Origin: Leuctra nigra
Taxonomy: Eukaryota; Arthropoda; Insecta; Plecoptera; Leuctridae
Direction of reading: 5' to 3'
Assembly (NCBI GenBank): GCA_934045905.1
Contig: OW203763.1
Location: 48,584,121-48,648,120, forward strand
DNA length: 64,000 nt
Position 1 is the first letter of the stretch, and every line of letters starts with the position of its first letter. Under the pieces are notes generated by a model. The model saw only the letters and a program-made list of their open reading frames with translations. It was not told where the DNA came from and ran no database searches. Below are positions 23,823 through 35,331 of this stretch, in pieces. The translations under genes and the position numbers were made by a program.

Positions 23823-25394
23823 CTAGGGATGTAAAATTTCCGGAAAAATAAAATTTTGAAAATTTCCGGAAATATTTCCATAAGCAATAACAAGCGTCAT
23901 GTTCACTAGACAACACATTTGAGAGATTGTATGCAAGAGGAAATGTGAATAGTGTAAAGGAAATTTTTCTTTAAAACCAATGCTACAATTTAGCAGATAA
24001 TATTGTTTTCGGAGTGAGAAACCCATTTAAAAGCAATGAAACCTTACGGTTTACAAAATGTTATGGAAGGCACTAAAACATTCACTGTATTTTTCCATAA
24101 TTACATACGGATTCTGATATCATGGCAGTAACAAGATTTAAAAACGATGATACGAAACAAACCTCACAGAACACCCCTTGATTGCAAAAGCTCAAGTATT
24201 TCTAGGACAATTGCACGCCAAAGCATAAAAAAATTGAAATACTTAATTGAAGGTTACGACTCTGATTTTGTTCATAATTGGTAGGTATACTTTATGTGGG
24301 CCCATAAATGAAAAAAGGTGGGGGGATGCCCAAATTTGTCCTTCAAACGACCCCCCCCCCCCCAAAAAAAAAATTATTTTTGATATTTTGTATAAAAAAT
24401 ATGTGTATCCTAATTGTATATTTAACATCCTTGCAAACTTGTACCGTATGGAAGTTATGTTTGCGGTATAATGTAAAAACTAAAAATAGTACTAGGTTTT
24501 TGCATTATATTCCACAACTTATTAATAGTACATCATGAGCTAGCCGAACGAGACCCTTCCCACCCTGCCACGGAAGGTTTGTAAACTGTTTTAGTCCAGT
24601 CAAATGAGAGATTTACCCAAAACAAATTGCAACATTTGGTTTTTTGGTGTCATTCTCTTCAGAAAAATGCCCTCTACAACATATCCAAAATCCGCCAAAA
24701 TCCGCGAACCGGAAGTACTTTGTAATCACTTTTTAATTTAATTTCCCATGTAAATTTCATCTTGCAAAAAAAACTTTTTTTCATGTAACTCCGATTTTGA
24801 CGAAATTTGGCAGAACTGTTCACCATCGTAAAATAATGCAAAAAGCTCTCTGATCGTTTTTCTCTAAATCTTATCGTTTGGGAAATATAGCCCATCGAAA
24901 AGTCATATTTTAGTCAGTTTTCGACGATTTCGGTCACTATGAGTGTAATTTGACGTTTTGCGAGGTCCATATTTCCCAAACGATAAGATTTAGAGAAAAA
25001 CGCTCAGAGAGCTATTTGTTTCAGTTAGGATGGTGAACAATTCTGCCAAGTTTCGTCAAAATCGGAGTTACATGAAAAAAAGTTTTTTTTGTAAGATGAA
25101 ATTAACATGAGAAATTAAATTAAACAGTGATTAAGAAGTACTTCCGGTGCGCGGATTTTGGCGGATTTTGGATATGTTGTAGAGGGCATTTTTCTGAAGA
25201 GAATCACACCAAAAAACCAAATGTTGCAATTTGTTTTGGGTTTGGACATTTTTAAGCTTGATTTGACTGGACTATTTTGGGTACTTCCAAAGTAAGCAAT
25301 TCAAAAACTGTTTTTTCGGGAAAAATTGGAAAAATAAAGTTCGGAAAATTTCCGGAAATATTTCCGTGGAAATATTTCCGGCTCACATCCCTAG
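23823..25394. mobile_element. hAT-like non-autonomous element with a nested foldback
   Basis: CTAGGGATGT at 23823-23832 is mirrored by ACATCCCTAG at 25385-25394. Next to both ends lie stretches of TTTCCGGAAATATTTCC, so the termini are long and imperfect. Flanks GGTCATGA (left) and ACTCATGA (right) agree at 6 of 8 positions, as an old 8-bp hAT duplication would. There is no transposase frame. It contains a poly-C run (24351-24363) and the foldback element 24592-25274. A related end, GGCTCACATTTCTAG, occurs at about 52855. Confidence 0.7.
24592..25274. mobile_element. Foldback element, arms of ~290 bp, nested
   Basis: TAGTCCAGTCAAAT at 24592-24605 is exactly mirrored by ATTTGACTGGACTA at 25261-25274. 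The arms (to about 24895 and from about 24960) are highly complementary, for example CATATCCAAAATCCGCC against GGCGGATTTTGGATATG and TTATCGTTTGGGAAATAT against its complement. The central spacer is about 65 bp. No protein. A transcript through it would form a long hairpin. Confidence 0.92.
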
Positions 25395-25551
25395 ACTCAT
25401 GACTCATGACGCTGGAATCCAAGTCGGGACATCGGGGCTGAGTCAGCTCGTTACTCTGTCTTATAATCCGAGTCAGCGTTGCGGCAAAAACACTCATTTT
25501 AGATGAATAGTTTTATCTAACCTACACCTTTTGCACCAGTTCTTCGATATA

Positions 25552-26321
25552 CCGGGTGGCCCCCCAAAAAAGCGCACAATGGGCGAGATATCGCTCTGAC
25601 GAAACAACTCCACCAATTAGATTGAAAATGAAACATAATATATACAACATTACTATAAGGTTTGATGTGTGAAAGTTTCAAAAACACTACGTCTCTAGGA
25701 AAAAAGTTACAGCTGCTAGAATTTGGTTGTCGAAAAATCGATTATACGGAGCCGCGTTCAGAAAACGGCCATTGGCCGGGACGCTGTTCCTTCAAAACTA
25801 CTACCGATATTAAGTTGAAAATGTCACATATTATTCAATATATATTGCCATCAATTGTGTAAAAATTTCAATACATTTGGATTGTTGAAGCAAAAGTTGT
25901 GGAATCTTGAAGTTGAGCTTAGAAGCAGAATATACGGGAGCTAATTCACAAGTTGTATTTATCACATACGATATTAATTTTAAAAAGTGAAATTATCTTT
26001 CGGATTTTCTGCATTTAATCTGAACTTCAAGATGACATAACTTTCGTTCCATTGATCCAAATGTATTGAAATTTTTACACAATTGATAGCAATATATTTT
26101 GAATACCGTTATTCAAATCGTTAGTATTTTTGAATTAACAGCGTCCCGACCAATTCACGTTCTCAACAAACAAATTGGAACAGCTGTAACTTTTTTCCTA
26201 CATAAGTCATGCTTTTGAAACTTTTACACATCGAACCTTAGTATGTTGTTTATATTATCTGAAATTTTCAGTATCGTCACAGCAATGTCTCGCCATTGTG
26301 CGTTTCTTTTGGGCCACCCGG
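25552..26321. mobile_element. Foldback element, ~370-bp arms, 6-bp target duplication
   Basis: CCGGGTGGCC (25552-25561) is mirrored by GGCCACCCGG (26312-26321), flanked on both sides by GATATA (25546-25551 and 26322-26327). The arms pair over most of the element, for example GCGCACAATGGGCGAGA with its near complement near 26283-26300, and ACACAATTG/CAATTGTGT inner blocks, with scattered mismatches. The frames inside (25662-25862, 26243-26503) are shadows. It does not encode a transposase. Confidence 0.92.
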
Positions 26322-26755
26322 GATATAATTTTTCGGCTATTCGAATACCTGAAAATAATTTACATGTTGTGACCACGTTTATGTATATACATCAACTCGA
26401 ATTTGACCTGTTTATTATGAAATCTTGCCCAGGTAGTAGGTCCCTGTGCAAGCCTAGGAACTGTGGTGTCATTCCCTATACCAACAAATACAAAATCATG
26501 TAAAAAGACTGCCAATTGCATCCACGCCTACATTGATATAGATCTAGGGCCAAGCAAATGGTGTAAGGCATACCGTGAAATCATTTCGCTAAAGCACTAC
26601 TATAAAAACGAACGATTGTGCCTAACTTCGGTATGAAAGTAACCTCCAAATCACAAATGTGGAGTAATAAGAAGGAAGTTAGCGATTATCACCGCTTGCT
26701 AGGCTGCGAATCGCTACCGCTCTTCTAAATGATCCAGCCTGCTGAATGGTCTTAA
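26322..26755. other. No gene recognised
   Basis: Nothing identified besides the flank of the foldback and the TTAA target of the next element. Confidence 0.45.
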
Positions 26756-27317
26756 AGTAGTACCCTCATTAGTCGGTGTTAAATAAAAATGCTTCAAACT
26801 TTCATCAAATATTCCTCAAGCAATACCATTTGCAAATACGAAAAGAAAAACATGTGTAACGGGATTAATTTAAGAGATATCTTAAAAGGAATTCTTGAAA
26901 TTTCCCATAAGATAACATGGTGAAGCTTAAAAATTACACTTATCTTCTGTAGAAATCGTAATATAAACTACAAAGTAAAATTATTGATTTCATTTTAAAG
27001 GCCGATTTTTTTTCAATATTTTAGCCGCTTAAAAATGTGTGGGTACGGGATTAAATAAAGAGATAATCAAGAATAATACCCTAATTTAGCCAGTTTCTAC
27101 TAGAAACTGCTTAAAATCAAATCAAGTACTTAATTCGTACTGCATGAAATTAATTAAAATAATTGTTAATTCTTTATAAAATATCGTATTTCTACAAAGT
27201 AATATTATGATATTCATCAACAATGCAAAATATAGTTGTAAAATATTTATTTAATTGATTTGTAATTTAATTTGTGAGTCACTGACTTGAATTACGTGGA
27301 CCAATGAGGGTACTACT
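26756..27317. mobile_element. MITE with TTAA target duplication (piggyBac/Kolobok type)
   Basis: AGTAGTACCCTCATT at 26756-26770 is exactly mirrored by AATGAGGGTACTACT at 27303-27317, and both ends are bordered by TTAA (26752-26755 and 27318-27321). TTAA duplication is the mark of piggyBac and Kolobok elements. The 562-bp interior is AT-rich and non-coding, with a repeated CGGGATTAA motif near 26859 and 27048. Confidence 0.9.
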
Positions 27318-27321
27318 TTAA

Positions 27322-28005
27322 ATGAGGCGATCATTAGTTACCAAGAAGTAAATATTTTCACTTGGACTTTTGGCGTTGAGTCCAGTTGCATCTCAACTGC
27401 TTCTATCTGAAATGCGGGAATAATGATGTATAATGAATGATGGTCAGAAAGACGCCCACTGCGGTGGGCTTGAGGACCAACTAGAAGTGGGAATATCCGT
27501 CCAAGACACCAGCTGATACCTTCTTCACATCTGTTTCATATTCACTCCACTCATTATCATTACGTTGATCATCATTTCATCAGAGATCAATTTCATATGT
27601 GAACAAACGAACTCAAGGGTAAGGAACTATAGAGAAAAGACTTATAATAAACATTTCGAAATTATTTACGGATATACAAAAATCCAGATATTTTCTATTG
27701 ATAAAGGAATGTTAATTTATAAAATATGTGTACCTGATTGATGTTTCTAGATAAGATAATTAGAGTGAAATCTATCAAGATAGCTGATATAAGTTGTATC
27801 TAGATACTGTTTAAGATAAGTGAGAGTGTACAATAAACACGGGATCTTCGGACAGACATGGGAGAACCTGATCTCAATCGTCGATTGAAATTCTTGCAGC
27901 TATAAAACTGCTTTGCTGGACCTCGATCCCTCCAAAATATCAAACTGCTATTTATTGCAAGCATAAAATTGAATTGTGCTTTTTCCTTCGGGTCTTGTGA
28001 ACGCA
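27322..28005. other. No gene recognised
   Basis: Unremarkable sequence with short frames only. Confidence 0.45.
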
Positions 28006-28018
28006 GGGGGGGGGGGAG

Positions 28019-28077
<59 letters not shown>
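28006..28077. repeat. Poly-G plus (TG)(GA) microsatellite
   Basis: Eleven Gs, a short TG tract and about 26 GA units. Confidence 0.95.
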
Positions 28078-28079
<2 letters not shown>

Positions 28080-28330
28080 CAACATTTAATTTATATTCAC
28101 ATCAGAAGAAACCATGTGATTCCAATTCCATGGTTCAAGTCAAGATACAGTAATTAAAACAAATAATAGGTACCTTATAAAAACAATATACAAAATAAAT
28201 TATGCAAATTAAAGTAAATTAAACTCTGTGTTGTGACGTAGGTACCTAAATGCATGGAATATGTAATGCCTAATAGTAATATTATTATCATACCCCACCG
28301 ATAGGCCGGGGAGCTTTGCCTCTCTGTACG

Positions 28331-28417
28331 GGTATCTATTATATACAGATTATTTTCCATTTTGAAAATAGACGATGTCATAAATATTCACAGTTTACAT
28401 TAGTTTTCAGTTAAAAA
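28331..28417 (+). repeat. 87-bp exact direct repeat, copy 1
   Basis: Begins GGTATCTATTATATACAGAT and ends TTTTCAGTTAAAAA. An identical copy lies at 31881-31967. Together they bracket a 3.5-kb block that includes the 20-bp array. Confidence 0.95.
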
Positions 28418-28649
28418 ACGATTTATTGCTGGTCGTTGTCTATTTGTCACTTGATTACTGTCAATTCAACAAACAAACAGCCTCTAGGCTAGGCCACGTA
28501 TTTTAGACACTGAATGGAAATTCGTACGAGTAACACTCATAATACAGAAGTAATCAAGAAAATTTGCTGGAAGATCGAATTTGTAATGGATATTATTCAA
28601 CTATTCACATATTATTCACATATTCAATATTCAATTTATCCAAGATAAG
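28418..28649. other. No feature recognised
   Basis: AT-rich, with short ATATTCA repeats near 28607-28640. Confidence 0.4.
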
Positions 28650-30526
28650 GTAAATTATACCAAAATCCCTGATCTTGTACAAAGCCCTAAACTTATTTCC
28701 AAAGCTCTGATCCTATGTCCCAAGCCCTGATCTTATGTCCCAAGCCTAGATCTTATGTCCCAAGCTTAGATCTTATGACCCAAGCCCTGATCTTATGTCT
28801 CAAGCTTAGATCTTATGACCCAAGCCCTGATCTTATGTCCCAAGCCCTGATCTTATGGCCCAAGCCGTGTCTTATGTCCCATGCCCTGATCTTATGACCC
28901 ATGCCCTGATCTTATGTCCCAAGCTTAGACTTATGACCCAAGTGCTGATCTTTGACCCAAGCCCTGATCCTATGTCCCAAGCTTAGACTTATGACCCAAG
29001 TGCTGATCTTATGTCCCAAGCTTAGATCTTATGTCCCAAGCTTAGATCTTATGACCCAAGCCCTGATCTTATGTCCCAAGCCCTGATCTTATGTCCCAAG
29101 CCGTGTCTTATGTCCCAAGCCCTGATCTTATGACCCATGCCCTGATCTTATGTCCCAAGCTTAGATCTTATGTCCCAAGCTTAGATCTTATGACTCATGC
29201 CCTGAACTTATGTCCCAAGCTTAGATCTTATGTCCCAAGCTTAGATCTTATGACCCAAGCCCTGACCTTATATCCCAAGCTTAGATCTTATGTCCCAAGC
29301 CCTGATCTTATGTCCCAAGCCGTGTCTTATGTCCCAAGCCCTGATCTTATGTCCCAAGCTTAGATCTTATGACCCAAGCCCTGATCTTATGTCCCAAGCC
29401 CTGATCTTATGTCCCAAGCCGTGTCTTATGTCCCAAGCCCTGATCTTATGACCCATGCCCTGATCTTATGTCCCAAGCCGTGATCTTATGTCCCAAAACC
29501 TGATCTTATGTCCCAAGCTTAGATCTTATGTCCCAAGCCCTGATCTTATGTCCCAAGCCTAGATCTTATGTCACAAGCTTAGATCTTATGACCTAAGCCC
29601 TGATCTTATGTCCCAAGCCCTGATCTTATGTCCCAAGCCGTGTCTTATGTCCCAAGCCCTGATCTTATGACCCATGCCCTGATCTTATGTCCCAAGCCGT
29701 GATCTTATGTCCCAAGACCTGATCTTATGTCCCAAGCTTAGATCTTTTGTCCCAAGCTTAGATCTTATGTCCCAAGCCTAGATCTTATGACCCAAGCCCT
29801 GATCTTATGTCCCAAGCCTAGATCTTAGGTCCCAAGCTTAGATCTTATGTCCCAAGCCATGATCTTATGTCCCAAGCCCTGATCTTATGTTCCAAGCCTA
29901 GATCTTATGTCCAAACACTGATCTTATGTCCAAACCCTGATCTTATGTCCCAAGCCCTAATCTTATGTCCCAAACCCTGATCTTATGTCCCAAGCCCTGA
30001 TGTTATGTCCCACACCCTGATCTTGTTCCCAAGCTTAGATCTTATGACCCAAGCTTAGGTCTTATGTCCCAAGCCCTGATCTTATGTCCCACGCCGTGAT
30101 CTTATGTCCCAAGCCCTGATCTTATGACCCAAGCCCTGATCCTATGTCACAAGCCGTGATCTTATGTCCCAAGACCTGATCTTATGTCCCAAGCCCTGAT
30201 CTTATGTCCCACGCCGTGATCTTATGACCCAAGCCCTGATCCTGTGTCCCAAGCCGTGATCTTATGTCCCAAGACCTGATCTTATGTCCCAAGCCCTGAT
30301 CTTATGTCCCAAGCCTAGATCTTATGACCCAAGCCCTGATCTTATATCCCACACCCTGATCTTATGTCCCAAGCCCTTATCTTATGTCCCAAGACCTGAC
30401 CTTATGTCCCAAGCTTTGATCTTATGACCCAAGCCCTGATCTTATGTCCCAAGCCCTGATCTTATGTCCCAAGCCCTGATCTTATGTCCCAAGCCTTGAT
30501 CTTATGACCCAAGCCCTGATCTTATA
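28650..30526. repeat. 20-bp minisatellite, ~94 copies
   Basis: Basic unit CCCTGATCTTATGTCCCAAG, with a second common form CTTAGATCTTATGTCCCAAG that creates AAGCTT and AGATCT sites. ATGACCC replaces ATGTCCC in many units, and deletions of 1-2 bp break the phase. Plus-strand open frames of 60-90 codons within it are repeat artefacts. Units vary more toward the right end. Confidence 0.96.
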
Positions 30527-31880
30527 CAAATTTCTAAGCTACACTGTTAAACTTTATCTCCACACGCATAAAAAAGGCTTCATCTTAATTTGGTGTGTAA
30601 TCCAGTGCTGTTCCATCGATTCTGCCGGCTGCCATTACTTTTAATTCCCTTCAGCCAGCGACCAATGAAGCCACGAGTAAAGGGGTGTGAAGGTGGGCTA
30701 GGGGGCCAGGGCAGGGGGAGGGGGTTCCAAAACTGTCATGGCATATGATTAATATAGTCCTAGCATGCGATACACTATACATGAGCAGAGAACCAGCTAC
30801 GAGGAGGAAATCTCGATTCACTGTATTCTTGTAATGTTGATACATTAAATCAACATTTCAAATCATGTTTGTAGATTAGAATGGTCACTCGCACGTCTCT
30901 TTAAAATGTGTAACAGATTTTGTTGTATTCATGAAACATAGCATTCAATTTTACTGACGATATTTGAATTTGATTTGTAATCAAGATGTGATTAAATACT
31001 ATGACATTGTGTTCGCTGTTTTGAGTAGCTTCATCTCAAATTGTCCACATCATGTGGCAGAAAAGAGCATATTCTCAACCCTAGACGCGATTTAAATTGC
31101 CAAGATTTTGATCCTTTTCTCTTATTATAGATAAAGTAAACAATTTCGATCTGCACATCGAAATTACCTTATTTGAATTGTATCGTGGGATACAGACTTT
31201 AACATTGGGATAGGATTATAACGGCTTTAACCTCCGTCAATAATATCTGAAAAAACAAGGGATTTAACTCACTAAAAAGCTTCTGAAACAATAATAAAAA
31301 GGGCGACTTTCGAGAGCGCCTAAACCTTTTTTCTTCCCTTAGCGGCTAAAAGTATGCCTGAAAAGTAAAATAGTACGCTGCCAATTTTTGACACTCGGGG
31401 ATAATTTCAAAGAATATAAACAATTTAAAAAATGGGTGCAATATATTTTAGCCATTATAGTTGCTCTGAAAGCCATCTGAATCACAAACGCTTTGCTACC
31501 TCTATTTACGCAATGATTTCTGTCACTGAATTATCAACGTGTACGATTTATGATTGTAATTTACGATTTCGAAATCACATGTAAGAGTATAAATTAAATG
31601 TAAGATAATTTATCATTCGAGTTGTGTTGATCGACTAATCTTAGACCGGGAGTCATTGAAAGATGACAAAAGAGATGACCCACGCAAGCGCGTTCTAGCT
31701 CAAGTCACCAGATGGACATTAAACTACGCATTTTATCACGAGTAACGCACTAATTGGGGCTGAAGTGGAATTGGAAATAATGATGTTAAATGTTAAAATG
31801 GTAACATGGAAAAATTTAGTGCTCGTAATTTGTAGCTGCCAGTAAGTTCGGAACTCATCGTTGAATTATACTCACAAATT
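30527..31880. other. Intergenic, no gene recognised
   Basis: A G-rich stretch at 30688-30725 (GGGGTGTGAAGG...GGGGGCCAGGGC). No supported coding frame. Confidence 0.45.
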
Positions 31881-31967
31881 GGTATCTATTATATACAGAT
31901 TATTTTCCATTTTGAAAATAGACGATGTCATAAATATTCACAGTTTACATTAGTTTTCAGTTAAAAA
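31881..31967 (+). repeat. 87-bp exact direct repeat, copy 2
   Basis: Identical by eye to 28331-28417. Confidence 0.95.
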
Positions 31968-32368
31968 GTGTAATCGAGTGTCAATGTGTCCTGATTTTAC
32001 GATGAGTAATATTTTGCTTTGAAAAAATTTAAAAATAGTAAATAGTGCATTGTAACATATAAAAATAAACAAAATGTTTGGCGATTGTCAAGGAATAAAT
32101 CATGTTTCAGCTCACAATATCCAATCAATAAGAGCTTTTGGATTAAACGGCCTGCAAAAAACCTGCAAAAAGAATAACGCTGTTCACACGTTTCCAAGAT
32201 GTCGAAGTGAGATCTCATGCCTGTTGGACTTGGAAGTGAGAAGCGTTGTGTACAAGCCGCGGCGGGTTCGTCAGTTTTACTGCACACAAATGTGAATATA
32301 TTCAAGACAGCATCCGGTACACGTTGTGAGCTAGAGAGCGTAATTATACACCCCTCTCCTGCGTGCGC
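31968..32368. other. No gene confirmed
   Basis: Two opposed frames (32074-32295 plus, 31997-32305 minus) have no recognisable domain or splice context. Confidence 0.4.
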
Positions 32369-33324
32369 CTAGCCTTGGCCGCATAGGGCAGGGTGATATC
32401 AAGCCTTGGCCGCATTGGGCAGGGTGATATCAAGCATTGGCCGCATAGGGCAGGGTGATATCAAGCATTGGCCGCATAGGGCAGGGTGATATCAAGCATT
32501 GGCCGCATAGGGCAGGGTGATATCAAGCATTGGCCGCATAGGGCAGGGTGATATCTAGCCTTGGCCGCATAGGGCAGGGTGATATCTAGCCTTGGCCGCA
32601 TAGGGCAGGGTGATATCTAGCCTTGGCCGCATAGGGCAGGGTGATATCTAGCATTGGCCGCATAGGGCAGGGTGATATCAAGCATTGGCCGCATAGGGCA
32701 GGGTGATATCTAGCATTGGCCGCATAGGGCAGGGTGATATCAAGCATTGGCCGCATAGGGCAGGGTGATATCAAGCATTGGCCGCATAGGGCAGGGTGAT
32801 ATCAAGCATTGGCCGCATAGGGCAGGATGATATCAAGCATTGGCCGCATAGGGCAGGGTGATATCAAGCATTGGCCGCATAGGGCAGGGTGATATCAAGC
32901 ATTGGCCGCATAGGGCAGGGTGATATCTAGCCTTGGCCGCATAGGGCAGGGTGATATCAAGCATTGGCCGCATAGGGCAGGGTGATTTCAAGCATTGGCC
33001 GCATAGGGCAGGGTGATATCAAGCATTAGCCGCATAGGGCAGGGTGATATCAAGCATTGGCCGCATAGGGCAGGGTGATACCAAGCATTGGCCGCATAGG
33101 GCAGGGTGATATCAAGCATTGGCCGCATAGGGCAGGGTTATATCAAGCATTGGCCGCATAGGGCAGGGTGATATCAAGCATTGGCCGCATAGGGCAGGGT
33201 GATATCAAGCTTTGGCCGCATAGGGCAGGGTGATATCAAGCATTGGCCGCATAGGGCAGGGTGATATCAAGCATTGGCCGCATAGGGCAGGGTGATATCA
33301 AGCATTGGCCGCATAGGGCAGGGT
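32369..33324. repeat. 31-bp minisatellite, ~31 copies
   Basis: Unit CATTGGCCGCATAGGGCAGG + GTGATATCAAG, with CCTTGG and ATCTAG variants more frequent in the left third. The variants ATTTCAAG, GATACC and GTTATATC each occur about once. The array changes without a gap into the 29-bp array. Confidence 0.97.
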
Positions 33325-33479
33325 GGCTGCACTAGAGCCCGACATGACATGCTGGCTGCACTAGAGCCCGACATGACATGCTGGCTGCACTAGAGCCCGA
33401 CATGACATGCTGGCTGCACTAGAGCCCGACATGACATGCTGGCTGCACTAGAGCCCGACATGACATGCTGGCTGCACTA
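33325..33479. repeat. 29-bp tandem repeat, 5 copies plus a partial
   Basis: Unit GGCTGCACTAGAGCCCGACA + TGACATGCT, five identical copies from 33325, then GGCTGCACTATAGGG. It directly abuts the 31-bp array. Confidence 0.97.
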
Positions 33480-34019
33480 TAGGGCCTCGGGCACGTGCTC
33501 CTACTGGTAACTTGCATTGAAAGACGAGATATATGCATTCATTTGCATTCAATACATCTCCTTTAAAGGACATGGAAGTCCACTTGGCCATTAGTTGTGA
33601 CAGCAAGAAGTTCTTGTGGCAGACAATTCGCATGACATTCCTCTACTTTGATATCGAATCCTATTCCTATCACAATGTTTGAAATCAATTACCGGAATCG
33701 AACTTGAAGTGATGGATTATCGAGTTGAGGAATTGATTAAGTTTAAAGGAAGCGAGGACAATTACTGCAATGGACTGCTCCTAGGGAATAGACGTTACAT
33801 CCTGGAAACACGGCTGAATGATGGAGAATCGGGATCATTCGATTGCGTTCCATATTAGCTGGATTTGCAGCTCTCGATTGGAGCAAACTTCCGTCGTCGT
33901 GAAAAATGGTTTGTCCACAAAATCTGCATCCAAAGCCTCTGGCGACACAATTTCAAATTAGCGTTCTTTTTGTGGACGGGGGATTCCAAAGTGTTCCATA
34001 ATTGAACAAGCAGGATGTG
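33480..34019. other. No gene recognised
   Basis: Unremarkable; short frames only. Confidence 0.45.
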
Positions 34020-34038
34020 AACGCCCCCTCCCCCTCCC

Positions 34039-34078
<40 letters not shown>
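34020..34078. repeat. (CCCCCT)n(CA)n microsatellite
   Basis: Three CCCCCT-type units followed by about 18 CA units. Confidence 0.95.
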
Positions 34079-34080
<2 letters not shown>

Positions 34081-34600
34081 ACTGTTCAAGTTTAGGGGAT
34101 GAATTGTGTGTGTTAATAACCACTCGGCAACATGGCGGATGGTACAGACTAGAGTACAGACCATCTGGTGCAGATGAGACGCTGCGGATGCTGCGAGACC
34201 AAAACATTCCACGGCGGTCGGCTCAGGTGTGGAAGCAGGTCAACATTTAGGGAGGGCACAACAAATGTACAAAACATTTGTTTTTGACACACACATACTA
34301 CGCAGTAATTGATTGAATGGGGGGTCTGGGGGAACTATTCCAACCCATACGCGGGTCCGGGGCTTTAGGCCTGGGAAGGGTGGTTAAATATTTTCAACAT
34401 TAAAATGTCTGCAGCTAACTCTAGATTATGTTTAAATTATTGCAACAGTTTTCCTCGCATATTGAAAGAATTGTAAAGATTTATTTGTATTAGTTTTTTT
34501 TATATTCACAAACTTTTCATAAATTGTATATTAACCTCATTTTACACTCCTTTTAAGTGGGGAAAGAAACATTGATTGTTGACTCTGAGCTCGGGGGAAG
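34079..34600. other. No gene recognised
   Basis: Frames 33953-34250 on both strands cross the CA tract and are not supported. Confidence 0.45.
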
Positions 34601-34621
34601 CCCCCCCCCCCCCCCCCCCCC
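34601..34621. repeat. Poly-C run, 21 bases
   Basis: Homopolymer directly before a SINE-like stretch. Confidence 0.95.
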
Positions 34622-34649
34622 AACACATGGCTGACATCATCACAGAGTG

Positions 34650-34750
34650 GAAGCACACTCTGAGCATCGCGGGTTCGAGCCTCGGGTTCTTCCTACCCCA
34701 GGTATTTGCTGGGTTCTTTCAGTCGACAAGCAAATGTCAGGAAGGTTCAC
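34650..34750 (+). mobile_element. SINE fragment, tRNA-derived
   Basis: GGGTTCGAGCC near 34671 resembles a pol III B box; about 50 bp on, TTTCAGTCGACAAGCAAATG TCAGGAAGG matches the SINE core at 53531-53560 with several substitutions. No tail seen; the sequence changes near another poly-C run at 34844-34858. Confidence 0.6.
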
Positions 34751-34843
34751 ATCCCAGCCGACACAGTCAGCCTGATCTCAGTTTTCTATCAATTACGTTG
34801 TTGTTGGCGCTGTCTTACTACAAGCAGTCTCCGCCAACTTCCG

Positions 34844-34858
34844 CCCCCCCCCCCCCCC
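34844..34858. repeat. Poly-C run, 15 bases
   Basis: Homopolymer followed by TCCATCACC. Confidence 0.95.
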
Positions 34859-35029
34859 TCCATCACCACCCACCCGACAAGGGGTAAATGTTCCCCCAGA
34901 TTCCTCGCTTCCGGTGGTGGGGAGAAAACAGGCCTACTCGTGAAAAGCATTCCCCAGTGATCCATCGTAGATGTAAAGAATTCAAAACTGGAACAAGCAG
35001 CGCCGGGAGCCCCTGGGTGGGTTTCCTCG

Positions 35030-35186
35030 CCTGATCCTGTGGCCTGATCCTGTGGCCTGATCTTGTGGTCTGATCCTGTGGCCTGATCCTGTGGCCTGAT
35101 CTTGTGGCCTGATCTTGTGGTCTGATCCTGTGGCCTGATACTGTGGCCTGATCTTGTGGCCTGATCCCGTGGCCTGATCCTGATCT
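35030..35186. repeat. 13-bp minisatellite, 12 copies
   Basis: Unit CCTGATCCTGTGG, with CCTGATCTTGTGG and TCTGATCCTGTGG variants. The core CCTGATCTTGTG is close to the CCTGATCTTATG core of the 20-bp array at 28650. Confidence 0.95.
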
Positions 35187-35237
35187 TGGGTTACTCCGAT
35201 ATTTCACATTTCCGATATTTCACGCTGTAAGCATTCT

Positions 35238-35331
35238 AGCTAGACCGCTGCAAGCATTCTAGACTGCTGCTAGGATTCTAGACTGCTGGAAACCTTCTAG
35301 AGACTGCTGCAAACATTCTAGACTGCTGCAA
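35238..35331. repeat. ~20-bp imperfect tandem repeat, 5 copies
   Basis: Copies of ATTCTAGACTGCTGCAA with small indels. Confidence 0.85.

Noticed and set aside
28650..30526. CRISPR array
   Set aside because: Units of 20 bp are contiguous with no unique spacers, and the context is eukaryotic; it is a minisatellite. The same holds for the 31-, 35-, 44-, 62- and 84-bp arrays.
28331..31967. LTR retrotransposon with 87-bp LTRs
   Set aside because: Repeats lack TG...CA ends and the interior has no gag or pol sequence, primer-binding site or polypurine tract.
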